49,395 bases of DNA from an uncultured Microbulbifer sp. GTDB lineage: Bacteria > Pseudomonadota > Gammaproteobacteria > Pseudomonadales > Cellvibrionaceae. The stretch covers positions 1-49,395 of the forward strand of contig NZ_CAJXKH010000013.1 of the NCBI RefSeq assembly GCF_913055755.1, read 5' to 3'. Shown in pieces: positions 26,431-34,380 of the stretch (position 1 is the stretch's first letter; every line of letters begins with the position of its first letter). The position numbers and the translations under genes were made by a program. The notes below the pieces were generated by a model. The model searched no databases, was not told the origin of the DNA, and saw only the letters and a program-made list of their open reading frames with translations.

Positions 26431-26739
26431 CGCTGTGTCACTGCGTATTTGTTTGTTGTTATTACTACTTGTGACGTTTGGCGCCCGCGCTTGGGCTCCG
26501 CTTCAGGTCGCTGCCTGAATTTTCTTTTGTTGTTTTTCTGAGCTTCTCCGGTCTTTTTGCCGGGTGCGAAAATTAAGGTATCACCGGGTGTAATCGTTTA
26601 CAATATTTATATCAATTATCTGACAAATGGCTGGCGGCGAATTCTGCGGGCTATTTGCCGGGAGGGAACAATCCGCCACGCTTGGCGCGAGGGGGGATGT
26701 TTGACATATTTATCTCAGCAGAGAACAAGAGGCCGAACC
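26431..26739. other. Divergent control region between GH95 and DgoR-like regulator
   Basis: This 309-bp region is AT-rich in its middle (26560-26640) and holds the cre-like palindrome at 26589-26602. The reading frame of the regulator is open back to 26557, but the palindrome lies inside that extension, so the extension is taken as non-coding. TTGTCA (26626-26621, minus strand) could be a -35 box for the operon, but I cannot assign a convincing -10 box in either direction. Confidence 0.55.
26589..26602. promoter_or_regulatory. LacI/cre-like operator, copy 2
   Basis: TGTAATCGTTTACA, identical in all 14 bases to the site at 1486-1499. It lies 159 bp upstream of the GH95 start and 138 bp upstream of the regulator GTG. 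E. coli DgoR binds a related but shorter TTGTA-TACAA repeat, so the neighbouring DgoR-like protein is one candidate binder and an unlinked LacI-family protein another. Confidence 0.65.
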
Positions 26740-27477
26740 GTGGATAGAGAGCACAGTGGACGCAACCTGACCCAGCAACTGGTGCACACCCTGGGTGAGT
26801 CCATCGCCAGTGGACGCTATCAACCCGGCGACGGGCTGCCGTCCGAGGCGAGCCTGTGTGAGGAATACGGTATCAGCCGCAGCGCCACCCGCGAGGCAAT
26901 CAAGATGCTGACCGCCAAGGGGCTGATCACATCGCGGCCTCGCCAGGGTATTCGCGTTCAGGTGCGCGCGCGCTGGAACCTGTTCGACCCGGATGTACTG
27001 GGCTGGATACTGCGTGCCAGTCCGACCCTGGAAATGCTGCGGGAATTCATGCAGCTGCGCACCGCGATCGAGAAAGAGGCGGCAGCGCTGGCGGCGGCGG
27101 AGCAGGACCGGGAGGGCATCGCGGCAATCAGCGACGCGCTGCAGCGGATGAAGGTGGCGGAAGAGGGGCTGGGCGACCCGGTGGAGGCGGATATCGCCTT
27201 TCATATCAATATTCTCAACGCCACCAACAACCCCTTCTATATACAGCTGGGCAGCTTTATCGAAACCGCCTTGCGGGTCAGTATTCGCTATACCAACCGC
27301 ATCAAGGGGGTGGAAACCGCCAGCTATGCCAATCACAAGCACCTGTACGATGCCATCGAGCGCGGTGACGCCGCCGGAGCCAGCAGCGCGTCCGCGGCGA
27401 TGCAGTCGGAGGCGCTGGCGCTGATTGAGAGTCGCTTGTCTTCCCGGCAGTCACCAGTGGAAGTGGCGGTGGTATAG
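26740..27477 (+). CDS. GntR/FadR-family (FCD domain) regulator, DgoR-like
   Basis: 245 residues from the GTG at 26740, chosen because AAGAGG stands eight bases before it and the protein then starts MDREHSGRNLTQQL like its relatives. The winged helix spans about residues 8-75 (GRYQPGDGLPSEASLCEEYG, then REAIKMLTAKGLI). The FCD domain (about 95-225) includes EADIAFHINILNATNN and NHKHLYDAIERGD with metal or ligand histidines. The linker RARWNLFDPDVLGWIL matches E. coli DgoR (NQWNYLDTDVLQWVL) closely. DgoR represses galactonate genes and is released by galactonate. Here it diverges from the operon holding dgoK and dgoA, which supports the same job. TTG 26701 is an alternative start. Confidence 0.85.
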   Translation: MDREHSGRNLTQQLVHTLGESIASGRYQPGDGLPSEASLCEEYGISRSATREAIKMLTAKGLITSRPRQGIRVQVRARWNLFDPDVLGWILRASPTLEMLREFMQLRTAIEKEAAALAAAEQDREGIAAISDALQRMKVAEEGLGDPVEADIAFHINILNATNNPFYIQLGSFIETALRVSIRYTNRIKGVETASYANHKHLYDAIERGDAAGASSASAAMQSEALALIESRLSSRQSPVEVAVV

Positions 27478-27561
27478 GCGCTACATCCACTGCAGTTTGA
27501 GATTTTCTGCCCGTTGCGCGACCATGGCCGGTTTAATCATTCCGGATTCCCCATCAATTCC

Positions 27562-28941
27562 ATGTCATTTCTCGAATCTCTCGATTCCGCACTGAATACC
27601 TTTGTCGCCTACGCTTGGGGCACACCGCTGCTGGTGCTGCTGGTGGGCGGGGGCCTGTTTCTGCTGATCAGTTCCCGCGGCCGCCCCTACCGCCACCTCG
27701 GCCACAGTATCGACCTACTGCGGGGCAAGTACGACGACCCCAACGATCCCGGCCAGGTGCCGCACCGACAGGCACTTTCCACCGCGCTGTCGGGCACCCT
27801 CGGGCTCGGCAATATCGCCGGGGTGGCGATTGCCATCAGCGCCGGCGGGCCCGGGGCGATTTTCTGGATGTGGGTGACCGCTCTGGTAGGGGTTGCCACC
27901 AAGTTCTATACCGCCACCCTGTCGGTGATGTACCGTGGCCGCGACAACAGCGGTGAAATCCAGGGCGGGCCCATGTACGTGATTCGCGAGGGCCTGGGCA
28001 AGCGCTGGCAACCGCTGGCCTATCTATTTGCCATTGCCGGGCTGTGTGGCCTGCTGCCGTCGTTCCAGTCCAACCAGACGGTGCAGTTGCTGCGGGTATC
28101 TTTCGCGGAACCCCTGGGCTGGGTTTCCGCGGATAACGCCCTGTCATTCGAGTTCGGCCTGGGGGTGGCACTGGCGCTTGCGGCACTGGCGGTCATTGCC
28201 GGGCGCATCCAGCGTATCGGCCGCTTTGCGGTGCGTATCGTGCCGGCGATGGTGGTGTTTTACCTGGCGTTGACACTGCTGGTCATCGGTTACTTCTGGC
28301 AGGAAATTCCGTCCGCATTTGCACTGATTTTTACCGACGCCTTTACCGGCCAGGCGGTGGCCGGCGGCGCACTGGGTGCGGTAATTACCACCGGTATCAG
28401 CCGCGGGGCCTTTTCCAATGAAGCGGGTATCGGCACCGAGTCCCTTGCCCACGGCGCGGCGAAAACCCACGAGCCGGTGCGCGAGGGTGTGGTGGCCATG
28501 GTGGGGCCGATTGTGGATACCCTGATTATCTGTACCTGTACCGCGCTGGTGATTTTGCTGACCGGTGTGTGGCAGGGGGGCGAAGGTATCGAAGGGGTTT
28601 CCCTCACTGCGGATGCGTTCAGTCACGTGTTCGGCGGCTGGGGCCCGCTACTGCTGCTGGTAATGGTAGTGCCGCTGGCGTTCAGTACCATCGTCACTTT
28701 CTGGTATTACGGCATCAAGTGTTTCGTGTTCCTGTTTGGCACCCGCTACCAGTGGATTTATACCGCGCTGTATATGTTGCTGATCGTGTTCGGCGCGGTG
28801 GCATCGCTGAATATCGTCAACAACCTGATCATCGGCATGTACGCGGTGATGGCAATTCCCACCATGGTTTCCACACTGCGTTTGTCGGGCAGGGTCAATC
28901 GCGCCGCGCACGACTACTTTGTGAAAACACCGGGGGCATAA
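27562..28941 (+). CDS. AgcS-family sodium:alanine/glycine symporter
   Basis: 459 residues from the ATG at 27562 (MSFLESLDSAL). The frame is open up to 27514, but that needs a TTG start and adds a non-conserved tail. About 10-11 membrane helices are present. The family signature TALSGTLGLGNIAGVAIAISAGGPGAIFWMW is split between helices 2 and 3; GGPMYVI and TGISRGAFSNEAGIGTESLAHGAAK are the other hallmark stretches. It imports alanine or glycine with Na+. It follows the regulator gene by 84 bp in the same direction, but a functional link to galactose is not apparent. Confidence 0.9.
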   Translation: MSFLESLDSALNTFVAYAWGTPLLVLLVGGGLFLLISSRGRPYRHLGHSIDLLRGKYDDPNDPGQVPHRQALSTALSGTLGLGNIAGVAIAISAGGPGAIFWMWVTALVGVATKFYTATLSVMYRGRDNSGEIQGGPMYVIREGLGKRWQPLAYLFAIAGLCGLLPSFQSNQTVQLLRVSFAEPLGWVSADNALSFEFGLGVALALAALAVIAGRIQRIGRFAVRIVPAMVVFYLALTLLVIGYFWQEIPSAFALIFTDAFTGQAVAGGALGAVITTGISRGAFSNEAGIGTESLAHGAAKTHEPVREGVVAMVGPIVDTLIICTCTALVILLTGVWQGGEGIEGVSLTADAFSHVFGGWGPLLLLVMVVPLAFSTIVTFWYYGIKCFVFLFGTRYQWIYTALYMLLIVFGAVASLNIVNNLIIGMYAVMAIPTMVSTLRLSGRVNRAAHDYFVKTPGA

Positions 28942-28942
28942 A

Positions 28943-28977
28943 TAAAAAAAGCTGCACCGAAAATCTTTCGGTGCAGC
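28943..28977 (-). terminator. Intrinsic terminator for the qNOR gene
   Basis: GCTGCACCGAAA / TTTCGGTGCAGC form a 12-bp stem (28951-28962 and 28966-28977) with a three-base loop. On the minus strand it is followed by a run of seven T (28950-28944), a textbook terminator for the gene ending at 29044. It also sits directly after the symporter stop and may stop that transcript, though without a T-tract. Confidence 0.85.
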
Positions 28978-29043
28978 AAGTCCTGTGAGTGGCAGCACCC
29001 TTGTGTGAGGGCGCTGCGAAGGTTGTGAAAAGCCCGTCCCGTG

Positions 29044-31329
29044 TCAGGTGTTGTTGGCCGGCTGCGCGCTGTCGGTGAGCAGCGGCGGCTGCATTCCGAT
29101 GTTAAACAGTCCCTTTACCACCTGCCAGCCCACCGCGAGGGCACCGATAATAAATACCACATCGCCGAAGGTGCGCACCCAGCGCAGGGTCTGCAGTAGG
29201 TCGCCCTGCATGAAGCTTTCGCTGCGGGCATACCACAGTCCCTCCGAGGCACTGGCGACAAACTGGATGATGCCCACCGGCAGCAGGCTGGTGAACAGCA
29301 TCAGTGCCAGGCCGCCATTCAGCCACCAGAAGGCGGTTTTCATCAGTCTTTCACTGAATACCAGCTGCGGACGGATGTAGCGCAGTACCAGCAGGGTGAA
29401 ACCCAGGGCGAGGAAACCGTAGACCCCGAACAGCGCGCCGTGTGCGTGGGTGGCGGTGGTGTTCAGGCCCTGCACGTAATAGAGCGAAATCGGCGGGTTG
29501 ATGGAGAAGCCCAGTACGCCGGCGCCGAGCATGTTCCAGAAGGCCACGGCGACAAAGAACATCAGCGGCCATTTGATTTTCTGCATCCACTCCGCACGAT
29601 GCTGCAGGCGATAGTGCTCCCAGGCCTCGTGGCCGAGGACAATCAGCGGCACCACTTCCAGCGCGCTGAAGGTCGCACCCACCGCCATCACCGGAGTGGT
29701 AGTGCCAGAGAAATACAGGTGGTGGAAGGTGCCCGGCACGCCGCCGAGCATGAACAGTGAGGCGGAAGCGAGTGAGGCGATGGTGGCCATGCGCTTGGAC
29801 ACCAGCCCCATAGTGCAGAAGATGAACGCCAGGGCCGCGGTGGCGAATACCTCGAAGAAGCCCTCCACCCACAGGTGCACGATCCACCAGCGCCAGTATT
29901 CCATGATGGAAATATGAGTGCGCTCGCCGTAGAAGAAACCGGCACCATAGAACAGGCCGATGGCTGCCACCGACGCGGTGAGCAGTACCAGCAGGTGCTT
30001 GTCGCCGGGCTGGCGCAGGGCCGGCACGATGCCGCGCAGCATCAGCACCAGCCAGAAGGCGATGCCGGTGAACTTGCCGATCTGCCACAGGCGGCCGAGG
30101 TCGACGTATTCATAGCCCTGGTGGCCGAGCCAGAAATTCCACTCCGCCGGCATCACCTGGGCGATGGCCAGGTAGTTGCCGATAAACGAGCCGGCCACCA
30201 CGGTCACCAGTGCCCAGAACAGGATATCCACACCCAGCTTCTGGAATTTCGGGTCCCTGCCGCCGTTGATGATCGGCGCCAGGAACAGGCCCGCGGCGAG
30301 GAAGCCGGTGGCGATCCAGAACAGCGCGGACTGGATGTGCCAGGTGCGCACCAGGCTATAGGGGAACCACTTGGAGGTTTCGATGCCGTAGAACGCCTGC
30401 CCTTCCACCGTGTAGTGCGCGGTGAAACCGCCCAGAAACACCTGGAACACGAACAGTGCAATAACAATGAACAGGTACTTGCCCAGGGCCTTCTGCGAAG
30501 GGGTGAGGGCAATGGTGGTGAGCGGGTCCTGGCGCGGTGGCGTCGGTTCCTTTGCATCCTCGCTGCGCATAAACGACCAGGCCCACACCAGGCCGCCGAT
30601 ACCGGCGATCAGCAGTACCACACTGACGATGGACCAGACCACGTTTTCCGCGGTGGGACGATTGCCGATCAGCGGTTCGTGGGGCCAGTTGTTGGTGTAG
30701 GTGGCCGCGCCGGGCTCGCGCTCGGTGGCGGCGGCCCAGGCGGTCCAGAAGAAAAACTCGCTGAGGCGGTCGCGGCGCTCGGCACTCGGCAGGGTGTCTT
30801 CCTTCATCGCGTAACTGCGGCGGGTCTGCTGCAGCTCCGGTGCGTTGCCGAACAGCTGGTGGTAGTAAGCGGCGGTGGCCCCGATGGCCTGCACCCGGCG
30901 CTCGCTCAGCACCAGGGTATCGCGGGCAGCGTCGTAGCTGTTGCTGCGGTAGGCCTGCTTGAGCTGGTATTGCAGCGCGTTCTGCTGCGCCGCCTCCAGC
31001 TCGCCGTAGGGCTTGCCGTAGTCGTCCTGTGCCGCCAGCTCCAGCCACGCCACCAGTTCCCGGTGCAGCCAGTCCGCGGTCCAGTCCGGTGCCTGGTAGG
31101 CGCCGTGGCCCCAGATCGAGCCCAGTTGCATGCCGCCCACGGACTGCCACGCGGTCTGCCCGTCGAGGATGCTGTCGCGGGTCATCAGCAGGGTGCCGTC
31201 CTCTGCCACCACCTTGTCCGGAATCGGCGGTGCTACCCGGTACACCTCCTTGCCGAAGTATCCCAATATCCCAAAAGTGACCCCCAGCACGGCAATCAGC
31301 GCCCACCAGAGCCTGTAGTACTTGTTCAT
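29044..31329 (-). CDS. norB: Quinol-dependent nitric oxide reductase (qNOR)
   Basis: 761 residues from the ATG at 31329 (MNKYYRLWW), which has RBS AAAGGGGAA. The frame extends upstream to 31524 but overlaps the ytfE gene. The N-terminal NorC-like periplasmic part (about 30-225) lacks a CXXCH haem motif, as expected for the quinol type. Then come some 12-14 helices of the haem-copper oxidase fold, with WRWWIVHLWVEGFFE, GTFHHLYFSGTT and THAHGALFGVYGF bearing haem and Fe-B histidines. It reduces 2 NO to N2O using quinol, either for NO detoxification or denitrification. With no other denitrification genes here, detoxification is more likely. It lies 34 bp after ytfE, under the NsrR sites upstream. 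Confidence 0.93.
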   Translation of the reverse strand: MNKYYRLWWALIAVLGVTFGILGYFGKEVYRVAPPIPDKVVAEDGTLLMTRDSILDGQTAWQSVGGMQLGSIWGHGAYQAPDWTADWLHRELVAWLELAAQDDYGKPYGELEAAQQNALQYQLKQAYRSNSYDAARDTLVLSERRVQAIGATAAYYHQLFGNAPELQQTRRSYAMKEDTLPSAERRDRLSEFFFWTAWAAATEREPGAATYTNNWPHEPLIGNRPTAENVVWSIVSVVLLIAGIGGLVWAWSFMRSEDAKEPTPPRQDPLTTIALTPSQKALGKYLFIVIALFVFQVFLGGFTAHYTVEGQAFYGIETSKWFPYSLVRTWHIQSALFWIATGFLAAGLFLAPIINGGRDPKFQKLGVDILFWALVTVVAGSFIGNYLAIAQVMPAEWNFWLGHQGYEYVDLGRLWQIGKFTGIAFWLVLMLRGIVPALRQPGDKHLLVLLTASVAAIGLFYGAGFFYGERTHISIMEYWRWWIVHLWVEGFFEVFATAALAFIFCTMGLVSKRMATIASLASASLFMLGGVPGTFHHLYFSGTTTPVMAVGATFSALEVVPLIVLGHEAWEHYRLQHRAEWMQKIKWPLMFFVAVAFWNMLGAGVLGFSINPPISLYYVQGLNTTATHAHGALFGVYGFLALGFTLLVLRYIRPQLVFSERLMKTAFWWLNGGLALMLFTSLLPVGIIQFVASASEGLWYARSESFMQGDLLQTLRWVRTFGDVVFIIGALAVGWQVVKGLFNIGMQPPLLTDSAQPANNT

Positions 31330-31363
31330 GGTTCCCCTTTCCTCGTTGTAAATTCGCGTGAAC

Positions 31364-32032
31364 TTATGCGGCCAGGTGGCGCGCAAACAGAATGTCGTTT
31401 TCCAGTTGAATGTGTTTTTGCAGGTCGCGTGTGAACGCCTGCAGCCCCGTATAAAGTCCGCGCCAGCTGTTGCAGGCGCTGTCCGGCAGGGTGATGCCAC
31501 CGGTGAGCGCGTCGATCTGCTCAATCGCGGCGGCGTGGTCGTCGTGCTCGCCCAGCATCACCCGGATGGGGCCGCCCGCCATGTCACCCTGTCCGCGGCA
31601 CAGCATCGGGAACAGGATCATTTCTTCTTTCTGCATGTGCTGCTCCAGCTCTGCGGCCATGGTGCGCAGGTGATCGGCGAGGCCCTGCGGGCAGGCGGGG
31701 TGGTCGCCGTGGGTGTTTTCCACTTTCTGGGCGAGGTGGATCAGGTCCGCCAGTTGCCGGCGGTGGACCTGGTGGTAGCGCTGCAGCAGGTGCTCGACCA
31801 GTTCGCTGTCGCTGGCCTCGCGCCAGTCTTGCTCGCTTTTGACCACCGGCTGGGCGATGAGCGTGTGCAGTTCATCGAGTAACTGCTCCCGGTCGAGCGG
31901 GTGCTCGGCGAATACGTCCTGCAGTGTCTTGTTACCGTCGCAGCAGTATTGCAGGTCGTAGCGGTCGAACAGTGCAGCGGCACCGGGCAGTTCCCGGGCG
32001 AGTGTTGCGATGGGGATATCCAGAAGATCCAT
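31364..32032 (-). CDS. ytfE: Iron-sulfur cluster repair di-iron protein (RIC/YtfE/ScdA)
   Basis: 222 residues, the normal size. The N-terminal ScdA_N domain (about 1-60) has the family core FDRYDLQYCCDG. The hemerythrin-like four-helix domain (about 78-222) supplies histidine and glutamate ligands: LVEHLLQRYHQVHR, HLRTMAAELEQHMQKEE, MLGEHDDHAAA and HIQLENDILF. RIC proteins repair Fe-S clusters damaged by nitric oxide in the cytoplasm. It is transcribed with norB and diverges from the DUF454-nsrR pair across a 130-bp region containing two NsrR-type palindromes. Confidence 0.93.
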   Translation of the reverse strand: MDLLDIPIATLARELPGAAALFDRYDLQYCCDGNKTLQDVFAEHPLDREQLLDELHTLIAQPVVKSEQDWREASDSELVEHLLQRYHQVHRRQLADLIHLAQKVENTHGDHPACPQGLADHLRTMAAELEQHMQKEEMILFPMLCRGQGDMAGGPIRVMLGEHDDHAAAIEQIDALTGGITLPDSACNSWRGLYTGLQAFTRDLQKHIQLENDILFARHLAA

Positions 32033-32093
32033 GGGTTCTCCTTGCGGGCCGCGCAGGGCGGTGGATGGTTAAAGGAGGTGGTGCTCGGTCATA

Positions 32094-32116
32094 AAGATGT
32101 ATTTTATTTGCATCTT
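32094..32116. promoter_or_regulatory. NsrR operator 1 (ytfE-norB side)
   Basis: AAGATGT(10 bases)CATCTT, a 23-bp palindrome with 11-1-11 symmetry, matches the NsrR consensus (AAGATGYWTTTTAAWRCATCTT type). It overlaps the probable -10 box of the ytfE promoter. Confidence 0.88.
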
Positions 32117-32125
32117 TTTCGGCAA
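32097..32125 (-). promoter_or_regulatory. Probable ytfE-norB promoter
   Basis: On the minus strand TTGCCG (32125-32120) is followed after 17 bp by ATACAT (32102-32097). Both are moderate matches to sigma70 boxes. The -10 box lies inside NsrR operator 1, fitting repression relieved by NO. Confidence 0.5.
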
Positions 32126-32143
32126 GTGTACGCCTGGTTTTTA

Positions 32144-32166
32144 AAGATGTAAAATAAATACATGTT
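32144..32166. promoter_or_regulatory. NsrR operator 2 (DUF454-nsrR side)
   Basis: AAGATGT(10 bases)CATGTT, the same 23-bp layout as operator 1 with one mismatch in the right arm. It ends just before the probable start of the DUF454 gene, which suggests that NsrR represses its own operon. Confidence 0.75.
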
Positions 32167-32191
32167 TGAGGCGCAACTGTACCGGGAGCCT

Positions 32192-32665
32192 ATGGTGAAT
32201 ACGATGAAAGCCCCGTCATCCGGACAGGCGACGCCGGGTGGCTGCCCGGTGCGGAGTGTGACTCCGGGGCGCCGGCGGGTGTACGTGATCCTTGCCTGGT
32301 GCTGTGTATTGCTCGCCGCCCTGGGGGTGGTGCTGCCGCTGTTGCCGACCACGCCCTTCCTGCTTTGCGCCCTGTGGCTGAGCCTCAGGGGCGAGTCTGA
32401 GCTGGCGGAGTGGCTTGTGCGTCACCCGCGCTTCGGCCCACCCATACAGCGCTGGCAGCGGGAACGGAGCATTCCGCTGGGCAGCAAACGCCTGGTCACT
32501 GCACTGCTGCTGGTCAACTGGCTGGTGCTACTGGCGCTCGGCACCGATACACTGGTGTTGTTGCTGTCGGCGCTGCTGTTTTGCACGCTGCTGGTTTTTA
32601 TCTGGCGTCTTCCGACTGCCAGTGCACTCGAGTCAGATCCGTCGATACCGGGGGGTCAGGAATAG
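32192..32665 (+). CDS. DUF454 (YbaN-like) inner-membrane protein
   Basis: 157 residues from the ATG at 32192. The frame also has ATG at 32162, but that lies in the NsrR palindrome, and ATG 32204 is a further option. The family core VVLPLLPTTPFLLCALWLSLRG is present, followed by a short cytoplasmic loop (HPRFGPPIQRWQRERSIP) and two more helices, making three membrane segments. The molecular function is unknown. DUF454 genes often sit next to nitric-oxide or haem-linked genes, and here the gene precedes nsrR by 2 bp, so it is probably part of the NO-responsive unit. Confidence 0.85.
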   Translation: MVNTMKAPSSGQATPGGCPVRSVTPGRRRVYVILAWCCVLLAALGVVLPLLPTTPFLLCALWLSLRGESELAEWLVRHPRFGPPIQRWQRERSIPLGSKRLVTALLLVNWLVLLALGTDTLVLLLSALLFCTLLVFIWRLPTASALESDPSIPGGQE

Positions 32666-32667
32666 TT

Positions 32668-33114
32668 ATGCATATCACCCGTTATACCGATTACTCCCTG
32701 CGCATCCTGATTTATCTGGCGGCGAACGATGGCGAACTCTGCACCATTGGCGAGATCGCCAAGAGTTACGATATTTCCAAAAACCACCTGATGAAAATCG
32801 TGCAGGACCTCAGTGCCCGGGGATACTTGCTGGCGGTGCGCGGGAAGAACGGCGGACTCCGCCTGAACACGGAACCGAGCAATATCAATATCGGGGAGCT
32901 GGTGCGGCAGTTCGAGCAGGACAGCAAACTGGTGGAATGTTTCGGCAGCGGCAACCAGTGCGTGATCACCCCGGCCTGCCAGTTGAAAGCCATTTTTGCC
33001 GAGGCGATGGAAAGTTTTTTTGCCACCCTTGATCGCTATACCCTGGAAGATCTACTTGGGGGGAGCAAAAAGGAGACCGTGCGCGAGCTGCTGTTTATCA
33101 ATGCGGCTTCTTGA
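32668..33114 (+). CDS. nsrR: Rrf2-family nitric-oxide-sensing repressor NsrR
   Basis: 148 residues. The N-terminus MHITRYTDYSLRILIYLA is diagnostic of NsrR, followed by the winged helix (IAKSYDISKNHLMKIVQDLSARGYL and a wing RGKNGGLRL). Three cysteines, Cys91, Cys98 and Cys104 (ECFGSGNQCVITPAC), are the iron-sulfur cluster ligands. NO destroys the cluster and releases DNA, derepressing norB and ytfE. The 23-bp palindromes at 32094 and 32144 are the expected targets. The gene follows the DUF454 stop by 2 bp, and a strong terminator lies 17 bp after its end. Confidence 0.93.
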   Translation: MHITRYTDYSLRILIYLAANDGELCTIGEIAKSYDISKNHLMKIVQDLSARGYLLAVRGKNGGLRLNTEPSNINIGELVRQFEQDSKLVECFGSGNQCVITPACQLKAIFAEAMESFFATLDRYTLEDLLGGSKKETVRELLFINAAS

Positions 33115-33131
33115 AAAAAATACCCGCAAAT

Positions 33132-33161
33132 AAAAAGGGCGGTCCTGTGGCCGCCCTTTTT
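33132..33161. terminator. Bidirectional terminator, nsrR / L,D-transpeptidase
   Basis: GGGCGG / CCGCCC (33137-33142 and 33151-33156) form the stem, flanked by A5 on the left and T5 on the right, so it works for both convergent genes. Confidence 0.9.
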
Positions 33162-33192
33162 GTTTTGGTCCGAAAAGCTTGCGCCCGAAAAT

Positions 33193-33801
33193 TTAGTGCC
33201 GGATGGTGACCTTGGTACCCACCGGCGTATTCTCGTAAAAAATCTTCGCCATATGCCAGGGCAGGCGGATACAGCCATGGGATTCAGGGCGGCCGGTGAC
33301 CTTGCCGGCATGCATGCCCACCGCACCGTTGACCCGCATGAAAAAGTCCATGGATGCGCCGCGGAAAACGGTGCCCGCGGGACGGCGGTCGCGGCGTACA
33401 TCGACACTGGATTTGCGCACATAGCCGGCGCGGTCCACATAGTGGCCGAACAGGTTGGAGCGGTGGTCGATATCTTTTTCGGAAATGCGGAAGCTGCCGG
33501 TGGGAGTGCGATATCCGGCCACCCCCGTGGCAACCGGGGAAATACCGGCTAATTGACCGCCCTTGTAGTAGTAGGCGCGCTGCTCACTGAGGTCGATGAT
33601 GATATGTGGCGAACCGCCAATCACATCCCGGCGCCACCAGGCGCTGCCATCGTGCATGGATCTGTGTTGCTGGTAGGGATAGGGATAATCACCGGCCTGC
33701 GCCGCTGGAGCAAAAGCCGCCGTTGCGGCCACTACCAGGCTGGCGCCGACAAGAATTTTTTTCACCAGGGTAGAACGATGTTGGGATCTGCCAAGTTGCA
33801 T
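33193..33801 (-). CDS. YkuD-type L,D-transpeptidase
   Basis: 202 residues from the ATG at 33801 (MQLGRSQHRSTLVKK), which has GAGG six bases upstream; the frame stays open to 33921 but that part has no family features. A signal peptide ends at AAQA (about residue 35). The YkuD domain (about 60-200) starts HIIIDLSEQRAYYYKGG and has the active-site block HAGKVTGRPESHGCIRLP with the catalytic Cys and conserved His. These periplasmic enzymes make 3-3 peptidoglycan crosslinks or attach lipoprotein to the wall. The nucleotide-sugar and NO genes around it give no further clue. Confidence 0.9.
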   Translation of the reverse strand: MQLGRSQHRSTLVKKILVGASLVVAATAAFAPAAQAGDYPYPYQQHRSMHDGSAWWRRDVIGGSPHIIIDLSEQRAYYYKGGQLAGISPVATGVAGYRTPTGSFRISEKDIDHRSNLFGHYVDRAGYVRKSSVDVRRDRRPAGTVFRGASMDFFMRVNGAVGMHAGKVTGRPESHGCIRLPWHMAKIFYENTPVGTKVTIRH

Positions 33802-34380
33802 GCGTACCTCATCTGCTCTTGCGAGCCACTTGCAGGTTGGCGTGCACAGGGATCGCAGTGGATGCTGCAATTTTCCCGGTGGTAATTTCGGGGCGAGCGA
33901 GCCCCTGCACCGGATGTGCACAAACCTGACCTGTGAATTTCCCCAAAGCGACGCGCCGGTGTGTCCCGGATTGGTCGCGGGATGAGCCTGCCGCAGGCAC
34001 CCTCAGAAGCGATGGCTTTGGCAAGTGAGTGGCATGGTAGGGTCGGGGTGTTGGCGCCTTTTACATTTAAATGGAATGAAGGGGCCGGGGGTTATTGCCG
34101 CTGGTGCGAATGGCTGGCGCGAATGGTGCGGGGCGCGGCAGTCGGTATTCTGGCGGGGGACGAGGCAAAAAAAAGGCCGGCTTGAGGGCCGGCCTGTATC
34201 AGTCCAGAAAGTCTGGAAAGCGTGCTTTGACGAGAGAGCAACAAATTGTGACGATCTTGTTGAGAGGCAACCTTTTGAGCGCGCCGGCTCGCACTGATTC
34301 CTGCCACTAAGAAAGTAACCCGGCGCCAACCTGCGGTTGCTGGCGCGGGCCTTATCGAATTTTTTTAAAACCTGCCTGTG
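33802..34380. other. Intergenic region, no supported gene
   Basis: 579 bp between the L,D-transpeptidase and GH13 genes. A 74-codon frame at 33961-34185 (+) has no recognisable features, and I do not call it a gene. The stretch holds a hairpin at 34168-34191 (listed separately) and an imperfect GC-rich inverted repeat at about 34321-34346. I see no tRNA or clear promoter. Confidence 0.5.
34165..34191 (-). terminator. Hairpin with A-run, probable terminator for minus-strand transcripts
   Basis: AGGCCGGC and GCCGGCCT pair across a TTGAGG loop, with eight A immediately to the left. On the minus strand this reads as stem plus T-run. It lies about 190 bp after the GH13 stop and is the best terminator for that gene. 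Confidence 0.7.

Noticed and set aside
26557..26739. N-terminal extension of the GntR regulator
   Set aside because: It contains the operator palindrome and has no similarity to DgoR; GTG 26740 has a good RBS and gives a normal length.
26697..26747. A 16-codon leader-like frame overlapping the regulator start
   Set aside because: The purine-rich stretch touches its ATG with no spacing, and there is no attenuator structure or codon pattern to support translation.
29875..31434. A 519-codon + strand frame opposite the qNOR gene
   Set aside because: It is rich in His, Gln and Arg repeats typical of antisense translation of membrane protein codons.
31330..31524. N-terminal extension of the qNOR frame
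   Set aside because: It overlaps ytfE, lacks family similarity, and a good RBS precedes the ATG at 31329, which gives a normal qNOR length.
33961..34185. A 74-codon frame in the gap between the L,D-transpeptidase and GH13 genes
   Set aside because: It has no clear RBS or features, and it runs into the terminator hairpin at 34168.
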